A DNA stretch of 64,000 bases from Psychromonas sp030397575 (GCF_046250175.1 NZ_CP176468.1), one strand, 5' to 3'. Positions 27,406 to 37,448 are shown, counted from the first letter of the stretch. Notes: a model not told the origin generated them from the sequence alone. Numbers and translations: made by a program.

Positions 27406-28239
27406 TTATTTAGTGTGGATTATGTAGGCTTTTTCATATTCATCACGAATCTCTGACAGGAGTCTATCTGCTTTACTTTGGCTACTTAATGGGCCAACTC
27501 TTAGATAATACAGATCACCTTTTTGTTCAAAGTAAGTCATGACATGATATTTGTGTGTTGCTTTTTGGGTAAGTAATTCGGCTTTTTCTGGGCTCGAAGT
27601 TACTAGGTATTGAATACTATAATTTCCATTCACTGCTTCACTTTGTTCTTCATAAAGCGTTGAAGTGTCTGTTTCTTCAGGGAAATGCAGAAGCTTGATT
27701 TCAACTTGTCCAGTTCCTGCTTTAATAATGTCTAATTTGTTCGCAGCCGCATAAGAAAGGTCGATGATACGTCCTTCATGGAAAGGACCTCGGTCATTCA
27801 CTCGTACAATGATTTGTTTATTGTTTTCTAAATTAGTGACTTGCACATAACTAGGCAATGGTAAATTTTTATGTGCGGCACTCATAGAGAACATATTGTA
27901 ACGTTCGCCGTTAGAGGTTAAGTGCCCATGAAACTTATTACCGTACCAAGAGGCCCCGCCACGTTGTGTCAATTTGGTAATATCACGCCATACTTCATAA
28001 TCAACACCACGCACTGTGTAATCTTTATTACCACCACGTGAGTAAGGTTCATAACGTGGCACCGCATCTTCAACATTATCTAATGGTGGGATCTCTGTGG
28101 GTGCATGATCTTGACTGTATTGGTATCGACCATTTGCCGTATCTTGATTATAAGTATCATCGGATTTTTGTGTTTCATTACTACTACATGCTGCTAAAAA
28201 TAGGGTGACGAAACAGAGTGTGACCAGGTGTTTTATCAT
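27406..28239 (-). CDS. rlpA: septal ring lytic transglycosylase, lipoprotein RlpA
   Basis: RlpA is an outer-membrane lipoprotein that cleaves denuded glycan at the septum. The 277-residue product has a lipoprotein signal with lipobox LAAC (Cys18), the double-psi beta-barrel core GGASWYGNKFHGHLTSNGE with RVNDRGPFHEGRIIDLSYAA, and a C-terminal SPOR domain that binds denuded peptidoglycan (about residues 205-277). It is the last gene of the elongation operon, four bases after rodA. Confidence 0.95.
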   Translation of the reverse strand: MIKHLVTLCFVTLFLAACSSNETQKSDDTYNQDTANGRYQYSQDHAPTEIPPLDNVEDAVPRYEPYSRGGNKDYTVRGVDYEVWRDITKLTQRGGASWYGNKFHGHLTSNGERYNMFSMSAAHKNLPLPSYVQVTNLENNKQIIVRVNDRGPFHEGRIIDLSYAAANKLDIIKAGTGQVEIKLLHFPEETDTSTLYEEQSEAVNGNYSIQYLVTSSPEKAELLTQKATHKYHVMTYFEQKGDLYYLRVGPLSSQSKADRLLSEIRDEYEKAYIIHTK

Positions 28240-28243
28240 ATAA

Positions 28244-29347
28244 CTACCGTTTTATATTAAATCGTTTATGCGTATGGATGGACATTAAAATACCAAACCC
28301 TGCAAGTAAAGTTACAATCGAGGTACCACCAAAGCTAACTATCGGCAATGGCACACCTACTACAGGTAATAAGCCACTCACCATGCCTATATTTACAAAA
28401 ACATAAACAAAGAAGGTTAGTGTGATACTACCTGCGATCAGTTTAGTAAAAGCATCTTGTGCTTGATTCGCAATGATCAAACCACGTGTTATTAGGAAAA
28501 TATAGATACTTAACAACAGTAGGACACCAACAAATCCAAATTCTTCGGAAAAAACTGAAAAAATAAAATCAGTATGGCGTTCAGGTAAAAATTCTAGTTG
28601 TGATTGTGTTCCATGCATCCAACCTTTACCCCAAAGTCCGCCTGAACCGATTGCGATTTTTGATTGGATAATATGATAACCCGCACCCAGTGGATCGGCT
28701 TCTGGATTTAATAGAGTTAATACACGCCCTCGTTGATAATCGAGCATTAAGAAGAACCACAGAATAGGAATAAAAGCTAATACTGCAGCAACAGCTAGGC
28801 CAATATATATCCAAGAAACACCCGATAAAAATAGGACAAATATACCGGAAGATGCAACCAAAATTGAGGTGCCTAAGTCAGGCTGTTTAGCGATTAACAA
28901 AGTTGGGATAACTACTATTAGTAGGGCAATAAAGGCTTGTTTAAAGCGTGTAGGCATGGTGAATTGACTAACATAATAGGCTACCATCAATGGCATGATC
29001 AGCTTCATTATTTCCGAAGGCTGGAACTTGGTAAACCCTAAATCTAACCAACGTTGTGCTCCTTTACCAGTATGCCCAATAACCAATACTGCAATTAATA
29101 ATAAAACACTGACTAGGAAGATAGCGGGGGTCCAACGTTGATACCATTCAGGCGGTATTTGTGCGATAAAAATCATCACTGTAAGGGCTATCGCCAAACG
29201 AGTAACTTGACGATATAACATATCCAAACCACCCACCGAATATAATACAGTTAAGCTGATACTCATTAAGGCAAATAGACCCAACAGAAGATAAGGGTCG
29301 ATATGTAAACGGTAAAAAATGCTTTTTTGAGCTTGAGTACTAACCAT
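28244..29347 (-). CDS. rodA: peptidoglycan glycosyltransferase RodA
   Basis: RodA is the SEDS-family polymerase of the elongasome, working with PBP2. It has 367 residues with about ten membrane segments. Conserved SEDS blocks are GAQRWLDLGFTKFQPSEIMK, KQPDLGTSILV and the C-terminal LPVVGVPLPIVSFGGTS. The Asp that is essential in SEDS proteins lies in the KQPDLGTS motif. It sits between mrdA and rlpA and starts two bases beyond the mrdA stop. Confidence 0.96.
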   Translation of the reverse strand: MVSTQAQKSIFYRLHIDPYLLLGLFALMSISLTVLYSVGGLDMLYRQVTRLAIALTVMIFIAQIPPEWYQRWTPAIFLVSVLLLIAVLVIGHTGKGAQRWLDLGFTKFQPSEIMKLIMPLMVAYYVSQFTMPTRFKQAFIALLIVVIPTLLIAKQPDLGTSILVASSGIFVLFLSGVSWIYIGLAVAAVLAFIPILWFFLMLDYQRGRVLTLLNPEADPLGAGYHIIQSKIAIGSGGLWGKGWMHGTQSQLEFLPERHTDFIFSVFSEEFGFVGVLLLLSIYIFLITRGLIIANQAQDAFTKLIAGSITLTFFVYVFVNIGMVSGLLPVVGVPLPIVSFGGTSIVTLLAGFGILMSIHTHKRFNIKR

Positions 29348-29349
29348 AT

Positions 29350-31248
29350 TTACTGATCCGTTGGAGAGGTGGTTGGTATAGATGAAACTTGTTCTTGTGC
29401 TTTAAAGTATTCATCAAACAGTGCACGAGCAATTGGGGCTGCGTTGGTACTACCGCCACCCGCATTCTCTAGCACGACAGTCGCAACAATTTCAGGTGAC
29501 TCAAAAGGTGCAAAGGCAATAAACATTGCATTATCACGATGACGCTCGCTGATTTTGTCTGCATCATAAACTTCATCTTCTTTAATGTTAATTACCTGTG
29601 CTGTACCTGATTTACCAGCAACGGTATAAGGCGCATCACCAAATGTACGATATGCAGTACCACGTCGCTTACTGGTTACACCTTGCATCGCTTCTAATGC
29701 AATATTCCAGTAGCGTTCACTGGCCAGCGTTACTTTTTTACTGGTATCGTATTCAGGTGTGACTGTTTCATCAGCTGAAATGATCGACTGTAAAATATGT
29801 GGTTTAATGTTATCACCACGTCTCGCTAACATTGCTGTCGCTTTGGTTAATTGAATTGGTGTTACTGTCCAGTAACCCTGACCAATACCGATAGAGATGG
29901 TATCACCGTCATACCAAGGTTGATTAAAGCGCTCACGCTTCCAATCACGAGATGGCATGATCGCTTTAGTCTCTTCAGCAAGATCTAACCCACTGTATTC
30001 ACCAAAACCAAATAAACGCATAAACGGTTCTATACGATCTATTCCTAATTTATAAGAGGTATCATAGAAAAAGGTATCACAGCTCTGTTCAATAGCATGA
30101 AATACATCAACTAAACCATGACCCCAACGTTTCCAGTCACGAAAACGGCGTTTTGAGTTTGGTACAATCCACCAACCTGGATCGTATATTTTAGTTTCTT
30201 CAGTGATCACTTTTTCATCTAAGGCTAATAATGCCATTTGTGGTTTGATCGTTGAAGCTGGCGGGTAGCGTCCCTGAGTTGCTCGATTGATTAATGGACG
30301 ATCACGAGATTCTAATAATGCCTGGTATTTCTTTTGGCTTATCCCTGTAACAAACAGGTTAGGATCGTAACTTGGTGCTGACACTAGGCTTAAAATTGCA
30401 CCAGTTTTGGCTTCCATTAAAATAATGCTACCACGGTTATCACCTAATAGCTCTTGCGCTTTAAGTTGTAAGTTAATATCGATATTAAGTTTAATATCTT
30501 TACCTGGCGTCGGGGCAGTAAAGCTTAAAGTGCGAATCACTTTACCCCAGCTATCAACCTCTACTTGGCGTTGTCCTGGTTGACCATGCAAAATATCCTC
30601 GTAATATTTTTCAATACCTAATTTACCAATGTAGTGAGTACCTTGGTATCGTGCTCGTTCACCTTTTGCTTCAATTTTTTCTAAATCACGGTTATTGATT
30701 TTGGCAATGTAGCCTAAAACATGGGTAAAGGCGTTACCAAACGGGTAATAACGTTTTAAACTGGCTTGGATCGAAAAGCCTTTAAAAAGATGTTGGTTAA
30801 CCGTAAACAGTGCCACTTCTTCAGGCGTCAGTTGATCGCGTATGGTGATCGCTTTAAAAGATCGAGAGTAACGGTTACTTTTGTTAAATTTCTCGATTTC
30901 ATCATCGGTTAAGGAGAGGAGTTTGGTTAAGCGTTTAATATCATTTTTTAAGTCATTTGCTTTATTAGCAATAACTTGCAGGCTATATACAGGGCGGTTC
31001 TCTGCTAAAATTACCCCATTTCTATCATAGATTAAACCACGATTGGGTGGGACAGTTTGAACGCTGATTCGGTTTGCATTGGAGCGAGTTTTATAAGTAT
31101 CAAAGGAGTTAATTTGCAGGTAATACAAGTTAGTAAATAAAACAGCTACCGCAAGTAAGATCCCAAGAAAAACCACAATGGTTCTGCGCATAAAAAGGGC
31201 AGACTCAGCACTGTGGTTACGGATGCTATTACGTTTTCTTTTCACCAT
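29350..31248 (-). CDS. mrdA: penicillin-binding protein 2
   Basis: PBP2 is the transpeptidase for lateral wall growth. The 632-residue class B PBP has one N-terminal membrane anchor (about 21-46), a pedestal with VPPNRGLIYDRNG, and the transpeptidase motifs STIK in YPPASTIKPQM, SCD in EQSCDTFFYD and KSGT in AGKSGTAQV. Its length matches E. coli PBP2 (633). It abuts rlmH with no spacer. Confidence 0.97.
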   Translation of the reverse strand: MVKRKRNSIRNHSAESALFMRRTIVVFLGILLAVAVLFTNLYYLQINSFDTYKTRSNANRISVQTVPPNRGLIYDRNGVILAENRPVYSLQVIANKANDLKNDIKRLTKLLSLTDDEIEKFNKSNRYSRSFKAITIRDQLTPEEVALFTVNQHLFKGFSIQASLKRYYPFGNAFTHVLGYIAKINNRDLEKIEAKGERARYQGTHYIGKLGIEKYYEDILHGQPGQRQVEVDSWGKVIRTLSFTAPTPGKDIKLNIDINLQLKAQELLGDNRGSIILMEAKTGAILSLVSAPSYDPNLFVTGISQKKYQALLESRDRPLINRATQGRYPPASTIKPQMALLALDEKVITEETKIYDPGWWIVPNSKRRFRDWKRWGHGLVDVFHAIEQSCDTFFYDTSYKLGIDRIEPFMRLFGFGEYSGLDLAEETKAIMPSRDWKRERFNQPWYDGDTISIGIGQGYWTVTPIQLTKATAMLARRGDNIKPHILQSIISADETVTPEYDTSKKVTLASERYWNIALEAMQGVTSKRRGTAYRTFGDAPYTVAGKSGTAQVINIKEDEVYDADKISERHRDNAMFIAFAPFESPEIVATVVLENAGGGSTNAAPIARALFDEYFKAQEQVSSIPTTSPTDQ

Positions 31249-31719
31249 CTACTCTCTATGGTAAGGATGATTAATAGTTAGCGTAAACGCACGGTATAAG
31301 CTCTCTGCAACAATAATACGAACTAAGGGATGCGGTAATGTTAATGCAGAAAGTGACCAGCGTTGTTCAGATAATTTGATACATTCTGGAGCGAGTCCTT
31401 CAGGGCCGCCGATTAACAAACTAATGTTGCGCCCATCATGCTGCCATTTAGTCATTTCACTCGCTAATTGCTCGGTGGTCCACGATTTCCCTGTCACTTC
31501 CAGCGTGACAATTTTGTTACCTTTTGGGATCGCTTCTAAGGTTAGTTCACCTTCTTTTTTTAAAATGCGTTTAATGTCTGCATTTTTACCACGTTTACCT
31601 GCGTTAATTTCCAGTAACTCAAGTTGCATCTCTTTCGGGAAGCGTCGCGCGTATTCAAGATAACCTTTTTCAACCCAGTCAGGCATTTTAGTACCCACTG
31701 CAATTAGCTGAATTTTCAT
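31249..31719 (-). CDS. rlmH: 23S rRNA pseudouridine1915 N3-methyltransferase
   Basis: RlmH is a SPOUT methyltransferase that modifies pseudouridine 1915 in helix 69 on assembled 70S ribosomes. The 156-residue protein shows the knot-forming LLIGGPEGLAPECIKL and the C-terminal LPHPLVRIIVAESLYRAFTL, followed by HPYHRE. Its start overlaps the rsfS stop in TAATG. Confidence 0.97.
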   Translation of the reverse strand: MKIQLIAVGTKMPDWVEKGYLEYARRFPKEMQLELLEINAGKRGKNADIKRILKKEGELTLEAIPKGNKIVTLEVTGKSWTTEQLASEMTKWQHDGRNISLLIGGPEGLAPECIKLSEQRWSLSALTLPHPLVRIIVAESLYRAFTLTINHPYHRE

Positions 31720-32045
31720 TATGCTGTTTCAGTCCATAACTTTTCTAATTGATAGAATTGGCGAGTCTCATCTTGCATTACATGCACTACAACATTACTC
31801 AAATCAATCAGTACCCATTCACTGCCTTCAATGCCTTCAACACCTAACGGTACTTCGCCAGCATTTTTTGCAGCCAGTGCTGTTTGCTCTGCAATTGAAC
31901 GTACATGGCGTTTTGAAGTACCAGTACAGATGATTAATGTATCAGTCACATCAGAGATATCTGCAACATCAATGGTTACGATCTCTTTTGCTTTCATGTC
32001 TTCAAGTTGATTAATAATAAAGGCTTTTAATTGTTCGTCTTGCAA
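31719..32045 (-). CDS. rsfS: ribosomal silencing factor RsfS
   Basis: RsfS binds L14 and blocks subunit joining in starvation. The 108-residue protein contains DTLIICTGTSKRHVRSIAEQ and GSEWVLIDLSNVVVHVM, diagnostic of the family. The start is a rare TTG at 32045, supported by GGAAGGAA about 8 nt upstream and by alignment of MQDEQLKAF with the E. coli N-terminus. It is first in the rsfS-rlmH-mrdA-rodA-rlpA operon and divergent from mraZ. Confidence 0.93.
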   Translation of the reverse strand: MQDEQLKAFIINQLEDMKAKEIVTIDVADISDVTDTLIICTGTSKRHVRSIAEQTALAAKNAGEVPLGVEGIEGSEWVLIDLSNVVVHVMQDETRQFYQLEKLWTETA

Positions 32046-32256
32046 GGGAATTTCCTTCCGTATTTATTGATTAAATTGTAATAAGCCGCGGAGTATATCA
32101 CGCAACTTATAAATTGGTCGCCTTTTGAGGTTAATTTCACATTTTTATTAACTGATAAACCATGCAAATAAAATGGATTACAGATAAAAGTGAGATCTAT
32201 ATCACTATTTTAAAAGATCCATCACTTGCAATAATATTGGAGTTTATTAGACTGGG

Positions 32257-32291
32257 TGGTCAAAAGTGGGGAAAAGTGTCGATTTGTGGAT
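32257..32291 (+). promoter_or_regulatory. MraZ operator: four TGGxx boxes at exact 10-bp spacing
   Basis: Boxes TGGTC (32257), TGGGG (32267), TGTCG (32277) and TGGAT (32287) start every 10 bp, separated by 5-nt spacers (AAAAG, AAAAG, ATTTG). This is the known MraZ recognition layout of TGGGN repeats with 5-nt spacers. It lies 54 bp before mraZ and predicts autoregulation of the whole division cluster. A further TGGGT (32253) is out of phase. The core promoter itself is not clear. Confidence 0.75.
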
Positions 32292-32344
32292 CTTTTTCTG
32301 AGAAAGTGGATCATTTACCCATCAAAAAATGGAATTGAATAATC

Positions 32345-32806
32345 ATGTTGCGTGGTGCAAATGCAATAAATCTTGATACAAAAGGACGTATTGCGATTCC
32401 AACTCGGTATCGAGATTGGCTGACGGATAACTGTCAGGGTCAATTTGTGTGCACCATCGATTTTCAATCACAAAACTGTTTATTGCTTTACCCATTACAT
32501 GAATGGTTATTGATAGAAAATAAACTACGCGGTTTATCCAGTACCAACCCACAGGAAAGACGTATACAACGCTTGATTCTAGGGCACGCTAGTGAGTGTG
32601 AATTGGATAAAAGTGGTCGTACTTTGATCGCTCCGACATTACGTCAGCATGCAAAATTAGATAAAAAAATAATGTTAGTAGGCCAATTGAATAAATTTGA
32701 AATTTGGGATGAGGAAGTGTGGCATCAACAAGTACAGCAAGATCTACAAAGTGATATGTCGTTAGGCATGGAATTAAGTGATTCTCTTAAGGAGTTCTCG
32801 TTCTAA
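32345..32806 (+). CDS. mraZ: transcriptional regulator MraZ
   Basis: MraZ is an AbrB-like, ring-forming DNA-binding protein that represses the mra/dcw operon. The 153 residues hold two SpoVT/AbrB repeats: the start MLRGANAINLDTKGRIAIP and the later ECELDKSGRTLIAPTLRQHA, with the NPQERRIQRL linker. It is first in the 17-kb division cluster, follows its own operator boxes, and its stop overlaps the rsmH start by one base. Confidence 0.97.
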   Translation: MLRGANAINLDTKGRIAIPTRYRDWLTDNCQGQFVCTIDFQSQNCLLLYPLHEWLLIENKLRGLSSTNPQERRIQRLILGHASECELDKSGRTLIAPTLRQHAKLDKKIMLVGQLNKFEIWDEEVWHQQVQQDLQSDMSLGMELSDSLKEFSF

Positions 32807-33753
32807 TGAGTGAGCATATAACCGTATTATTAGATGAAGCTGTTGATGGTTTAGCGATTAAACCTGATGGTATTTATGTTGATGGCACCTTTGGACGAGG
32901 CGGTCATTCTCGACATATCTTATCCAAGCTAGGGCCAAACGGAAGATTAATTGCAATCGATCGCGATCCGCGTGCGATTGCCACTGCCGAAGCATTGAAA
33001 TTAGAAGATAGCCGTTTTGATATCGTTCACGGTCCTTTTTCTGGTATCGCTGATTACATTAAAGAGATGGGCTTAGCTGGAAAAATTGACGGTGTGTTAT
33101 TAGATCTTGGCGTGTCATCACCACAATTAGATGATGCAGAGCGTGGTTTCAGCTTCATGCGTGACGGTCCGTTAGATATGCGTATGGATCCAACGTCAGG
33201 GATTAGCGCTGCGGATTGGTTAGCTAAAGCTGATGTTGATGATATTGGTTGGGCTTTAAAAACCTTTGGAGAAGAGAAGTTTGCTTACCGTATCGCTCGC
33301 GCAATTGTAGCGGATCGTGAAGAAACTCCTTTTACCCGTACGTTACAGTTAGCACAGTTAATTGAGCGCCTTTGTCCAAAGCGTGAGAAGAAAAAACATC
33401 CTGCTACACGCAGCTTCCAAGGGATACGCATCTATATTAATAGCGAATTAGAAGAGATTCATAAAGTACTGGATGGCGCGTTAGATATTTTAGCGATCGG
33501 TGGACAGCTTTCTGTGATCAGTTTCCATTCCTTGGAAGATCGCATTGTAAAACGCTTTATTCGCAAACAAGAAAAAGGGCCAGAGTATCCAGCAGGTTTA
33601 CCGTTGACTGATGCACAAATGCAAGTAGGTAAAAACGTGAAATCAGTAGGGAAGGCGTTAAAACCAAGTGCCGCAGAAATTCAAGCAAACCCGAGATCGC
33701 GTAGCTCGGTGTTGCGTGTTGCTAAAAAACTTAGACAGCCAGAGGCAAACTAA
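32806..33753 (+). CDS. rsmH: 16S rRNA N4-methylcytidine1402 methyltransferase
   Basis: RsmH (MraW) methylates N4 of C1402 in the ribosomal P site. The 315-residue product has the SAM-binding YVDGTFGRGGHSRHIL (about 25-40), LLDLGVSSPQLDDAERGFS, and the C-terminal SFHSLEDRIVKRF. It is second in the division cluster, with the start A shared with the mraZ stop. Confidence 0.97.
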   Translation: MSEHITVLLDEAVDGLAIKPDGIYVDGTFGRGGHSRHILSKLGPNGRLIAIDRDPRAIATAEALKLEDSRFDIVHGPFSGIADYIKEMGLAGKIDGVLLDLGVSSPQLDDAERGFSFMRDGPLDMRMDPTSGISAADWLAKADVDDIGWALKTFGEEKFAYRIARAIVADREETPFTRTLQLAQLIERLCPKREKKKHPATRSFQGIRIYINSELEEIHKVLDGALDILAIGGQLSVISFHSLEDRIVKRFIRKQEKGPEYPAGLPLTDAQMQVGKNVKSVGKALKPSAAEIQANPRSRSSVLRVAKKLRQPEAN

Positions 33754-33754
33754 G

Positions 33755-34069
33755 ATGGTGGCATCGCGTGATAACTTATTGTTAATTATTTTGGCTGATT
33801 TACGTCATAACGTTATTTTGGTCATACTTGGAATAATGATACTAATCAGTGCGTTATATAATATTTATGTTACACACGAAACACGTGAGTTAGTGACAAA
33901 AAAAGAATACCTGTCACAACAAAAAGACAACTTAATGATTGAATGGCGAAACTTATTGATCGAAGAGCATACGCTTGATGAGCATAGTCGGATCCGTTCC
34001 GTAGCTGGTGACCAATTATCAATGGCGCAGCCAACTAAAAAAAATAGTGTATTAGTGGAAATTCGATGA
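33755..34069 (+). CDS. ftsL: cell division protein FtsL
   Basis: FtsL is a small bitopic divisome protein that forms the FtsQLB complex and activates FtsWI. The 104-residue product has a short cytoplasmic part, one membrane segment (VILVILGIMILISALYNIYV) and a periplasmic coiled coil (EYLSQQKDNLMIEWRNLLIE). I chose the ATG at 33755, one base after the rsmH stop. A longer frame from 33668 lies inside rsmH. Its end overlaps the ftsI start by 4 nt. Confidence 0.93.
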   Translation: MVASRDNLLLIILADLRHNVILVILGIMILISALYNIYVTHETRELVTKKEYLSQQKDNLMIEWRNLLIEEHTLDEHSRIRSVAGDQLSMAQPTKKNSVLVEIR

Positions 34070-35895
34070 ATAGAAAACGCAGTACATCAAGGCCTAAAGC
34101 GGGCCCGCAAACGCGCAAGAAAAAAGTCTATCCTACTTATTCGTCGGGTAGATATATTTTTGTTGCGGTGACTATCTCTTTGATCGCGGTTGCATTGATC
34201 TCTCGCCTTGCTTTTATCCAAATTTTAGAGCCTGAATACCTTACTAATGAAGCTGACAAACGTAGTTTACGTGTAACGAGCTCTGTTGCACATCGTGGTA
34301 ATATCGAAGATCGTAATGGAGAAGAGTTGGCGATCAGTGTGCCTGCATATGCGATTTGGGTGGATCCTAAAGAAGTTAAAAAACATTTCGCTTTTACTAA
34401 AGACGAGTGGGAAAACAGTGTTGTTGTTAATCCTAAAACGGGTCTTGAACGCCATACCAAAAAATTCTTTTACGAATCTAAAAAGTGGCCAGCATTAGCT
34501 GAAGTACTAGATATCCCAATGGCTGAGCTTGCAAAAACTTTACAAAAGCCTAGATCTCGTTTTGCTTATTTGAAACGTCAAGTCAATGATCCAGTTGTAC
34601 AGTATGTTAAACAATTAAAGCTGTCTGGTATTGCTAGCCAATTAGAATCGCATCGTTTTTACCCTACCGGCGAAATTAATGCCAATATCCTAGGGTTAAC
34701 AGATCTCGATGCACAGGGCATTGAAGGTATTGAAAAAAGTTACAACGATTATCTAGAAGGACAAACGGGTAAAAGACGTGTTCGTAAAGACCGTTTAGGT
34801 AATGTTATCGACGATATCGAAGTACTAAAAGAGAAAAAATTAGCTGGTAACTTGCAATTAACCATAGACCAACGCATCCAAGCCGTTGCATACAGTGAGT
34901 TAAAGCGCGCTGTTAAAATGAATAATGCGACTTCTGGTTCGATTGTGGTCATTGATATTCATAGTGGTGAAATCTTTGCTATGGCTAACTATCCTTCATT
35001 TAATCCTAATGATCGTAATCAATATCAAGCTTATAAATTACGTAATCGTGCTATTACAGATACCTTTGAGCCTGGCTCAACGGTTAAACCTTTAGTGGTT
35101 GCAAGTGCGCTAATTCACCATAAAACTAATGTTGACGAGGTCATTGATACTTCTCCAGGGTGGATGAATTTAGGTGGTCGTCGAGTACGTGATAGCCACA
35201 ACTACGGTAAAATGCATTTAGGTAAGATTCTTAAAAAGTCCAGTAATATTGGCGTCAGTAAATTAGCTTTACGTTTAAAGCCTGAAGAGTTACAGCAAAC
35301 TTTTGCTGACTTTGGTTTAGGTAATGATACGGGTATTGGGTTAATCGGTGAAAGTGTTGGCCGTTTACCGATACGTCATCGTTGGTCTGATTTCGAATTA
35401 GCGACCATGTCTTTTGGTTATGGTATTACTGCAACGACATTACAATTAGCTAAAGCTTACGGAATTTTAGGTAGTGGTGGTGTGCAATACCCACTGTCCA
35501 TTATTAAAGGTGCAAAACAGCCTGGTGAACAAGTTATCCCGGAAAACATTGCGCGTGAAGTAGTCGAAATGATGGAAGGCGTAAGTGAAAAAGGCGGTAC
35601 GGCACCTAAAGCGAAAGTAGATGGTTATCGTATTGCAGGTAAAACAGGGACTTCGCGTAAAGCGGAAGCAGGGGGATACGGTGATGATTACGTTGCTGTC
35701 TTTGCTGGGTTAGCACCAGCCACTCGCCCACGTTTTTCAATTGCTGTGATGATTAATGAGCCGCAAGGCGACCGTTATTATGCCGGTGATGTCGCTGCGC
35801 CTGTTTTCTCTGAAGTAATGAAAAGTACATTATTATTAACTCATGTATTACCTGATGGTGGAGATGAGAGTTACACCTATTTGGAGGCTAAGTAA
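34066..35895 (+). CDS. ftsI: penicillin-binding protein 3, FtsI
   Basis: FtsI is the septal transpeptidase paired with FtsW. The 609-residue class B PBP has a basic cytoplasmic tail, one membrane segment (about 31-47), the pedestal block VAHRGNIEDRNGEELAIS, and the motifs STVK in FEPGSTVKPL, SSN in KKSSNIGVSK and KTGT in AGKTGTSRKA. The stop codon overlaps the murE start by one base. Confidence 0.97.
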   Translation: MNRKRSTSRPKAGPQTRKKKVYPTYSSGRYIFVAVTISLIAVALISRLAFIQILEPEYLTNEADKRSLRVTSSVAHRGNIEDRNGEELAISVPAYAIWVDPKEVKKHFAFTKDEWENSVVVNPKTGLERHTKKFFYESKKWPALAEVLDIPMAELAKTLQKPRSRFAYLKRQVNDPVVQYVKQLKLSGIASQLESHRFYPTGEINANILGLTDLDAQGIEGIEKSYNDYLEGQTGKRRVRKDRLGNVIDDIEVLKEKKLAGNLQLTIDQRIQAVAYSELKRAVKMNNATSGSIVVIDIHSGEIFAMANYPSFNPNDRNQYQAYKLRNRAITDTFEPGSTVKPLVVASALIHHKTNVDEVIDTSPGWMNLGGRRVRDSHNYGKMHLGKILKKSSNIGVSKLALRLKPEELQQTFADFGLGNDTGIGLIGESVGRLPIRHRWSDFELATMSFGYGITATTLQLAKAYGILGSGGVQYPLSIIKGAKQPGEQVIPENIAREVVEMMEGVSEKGGTAPKAKVDGYRIAGKTGTSRKAEAGGYGDDYVAVFAGLAPATRPRFSIAVMINEPQGDRYYAGDVAAPVFSEVMKSTLLLTHVLPDGGDESYTYLEAK

Positions 35896-37448
35896 TGGCC
35901 TCGGATACACAGCAATCTCACCCTAGCTGTGTGCTGTCTTGGTTGCTGGCAACAAGCTTACCAATACCAGACGACTCGCTATCATCATTATCTACTATTA
36001 TTTCTGGTATGACCTTAGACAGTAGAGAGGTTAAACAAGGTGATTTGTTTGTTGCCTTACAAGGCGCAGTCAACGATGGCCGCCAGTTTATTAATAATGC
36101 AATTCAGTCAGGTGCGGTGGCGGTTTTATCTGAAACTTTAGTGCAGGATGAAAATGGTTATCTAAGTTACCAAGGTGGCGTCCCTGTTATTCAGCTTTTC
36201 CAGCTACAACGGAAAATAAGCGCGATTGCTATGCGTTATTATTTCCCACAATCTAATTTACATAAGGTGACGGCGGTTACTGGTACTAACGGTAAAACAA
36301 CGATTGCCAGTTTATTGGCCAATAGTTATACCTTGCTTGGACAACAAAGTGCACAAATGGGCACCATCGGTAATGGGTTGTATAACCAATTACAAGCGAG
36401 TTTAAATACTACATTAGACGCTATTTCAGTTTGCCGCGAATTAACTAGTTATCAAACGCAAGGCGCAACACGTACCATCATGGAAGTCTCTTCTCATGGT
36501 TTGGTGCAAGGGCGTATTGCTGCAGTCCCTTTTAACACGGCTATTTTTACCAATTTAACCCGTGATCACCTCGATTACCATGGCACTATGCAAGCTTATG
36601 CTGATGCCAAACAAACGTTATTTGAAAAATTCCCATTACAACATCGTATTATCAATGCCAATGATCAAGTAGGACGAAATTGGTTAATGTTATACCCAGA
36701 AGCTATCGCTTACGGCTTAAACATCGACTTTAATTTCACAGAGCGTCAATATTTTAACGTCACCAAAGTAGACTACTTAGCGCAGGGATTAGCTTTTGAA
36801 TTTATGTCAAGCTGGGGCTCTGGGGTTATTAACACACCCTTTTATGGTGATTTTAATGTGCTGAATATTGCTGCAGTTAGCTGTGCATTATTAGCCGACG
36901 GTTTCTCGTTAGCTGCCATTCAACAAGTGATGGCCAAACTAACTGTTGTACCAGGTAGAATGGAACAATATTTCTTCCCTAAACAGCAAGTCACTTTTGT
37001 CGTTGATTATGCTCATACACCGGATGCTTTGGATAATGCGCTTCAAGCATTACAACATCATAAGCAGCAAGGTCGTATTATTGCTGTATTTGGTTGCGGA
37101 GGTGACCGAGATAAAGGCAAGCGCCCACAAATGGCCAATGTTGCTGAGCAAGTGGCGGACTTAGTGATGATTGTTGATGATAATCCACGAAGTGAAGATG
37201 CAAAGTTAATTGTGGAAGATATTAAAGCAGGATTAACGGCTCCAGAGAAAGCCTTAGTAATACATGATCGTCAACAAGCGATTCAATATTTATTAGCAAA
37301 CTCAAACCCAGATGACATTGTTTTATTAGCAGGTAAAGGCCATGAAGATTATCAAATATTTGGTGATAAGAAAGTGCATTACAGCGATCGAGAATGTCTG
37401 CAAACATTGTTAAACGAAGAAGCAATACAGGACAATGATAATGATTGA
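35895..37448 (+). CDS. murE: UDP-MurNAc-L-Ala-D-Glu:meso-diaminopimelate ligase
   Basis: MurE adds the third residue to the peptidoglycan stem. The 517-residue Mur ligase has VTGTNGKTTIASLLA (ATP loop), a central domain with TNLTRDHLDYHGTM, and the C-terminal DDNPRSED. The DNPR motif selects meso-diaminopimelate over lysine, as expected in Gram-negative cells. It overlaps murF by 8 nt if murF starts at 37441. Confidence 0.97.
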   Translation: MASDTQQSHPSCVLSWLLATSLPIPDDSLSSLSTIISGMTLDSREVKQGDLFVALQGAVNDGRQFINNAIQSGAVAVLSETLVQDENGYLSYQGGVPVIQLFQLQRKISAIAMRYYFPQSNLHKVTAVTGTNGKTTIASLLANSYTLLGQQSAQMGTIGNGLYNQLQASLNTTLDAISVCRELTSYQTQGATRTIMEVSSHGLVQGRIAAVPFNTAIFTNLTRDHLDYHGTMQAYADAKQTLFEKFPLQHRIINANDQVGRNWLMLYPEAIAYGLNIDFNFTERQYFNVTKVDYLAQGLAFEFMSSWGSGVINTPFYGDFNVLNIAAVSCALLADGFSLAAIQQVMAKLTVVPGRMEQYFFPKQQVTFVVDYAHTPDALDNALQALQHHKQQGRIIAVFGCGGDRDKGKRPQMANVAEQVADLVMIVDDNPRSEDAKLIVEDIKAGLTAPEKALVIHDRQQAIQYLLANSNPDDIVLLAGKGHEDYQIFGDKKVHYSDRECLQTLLNEEAIQDNDND

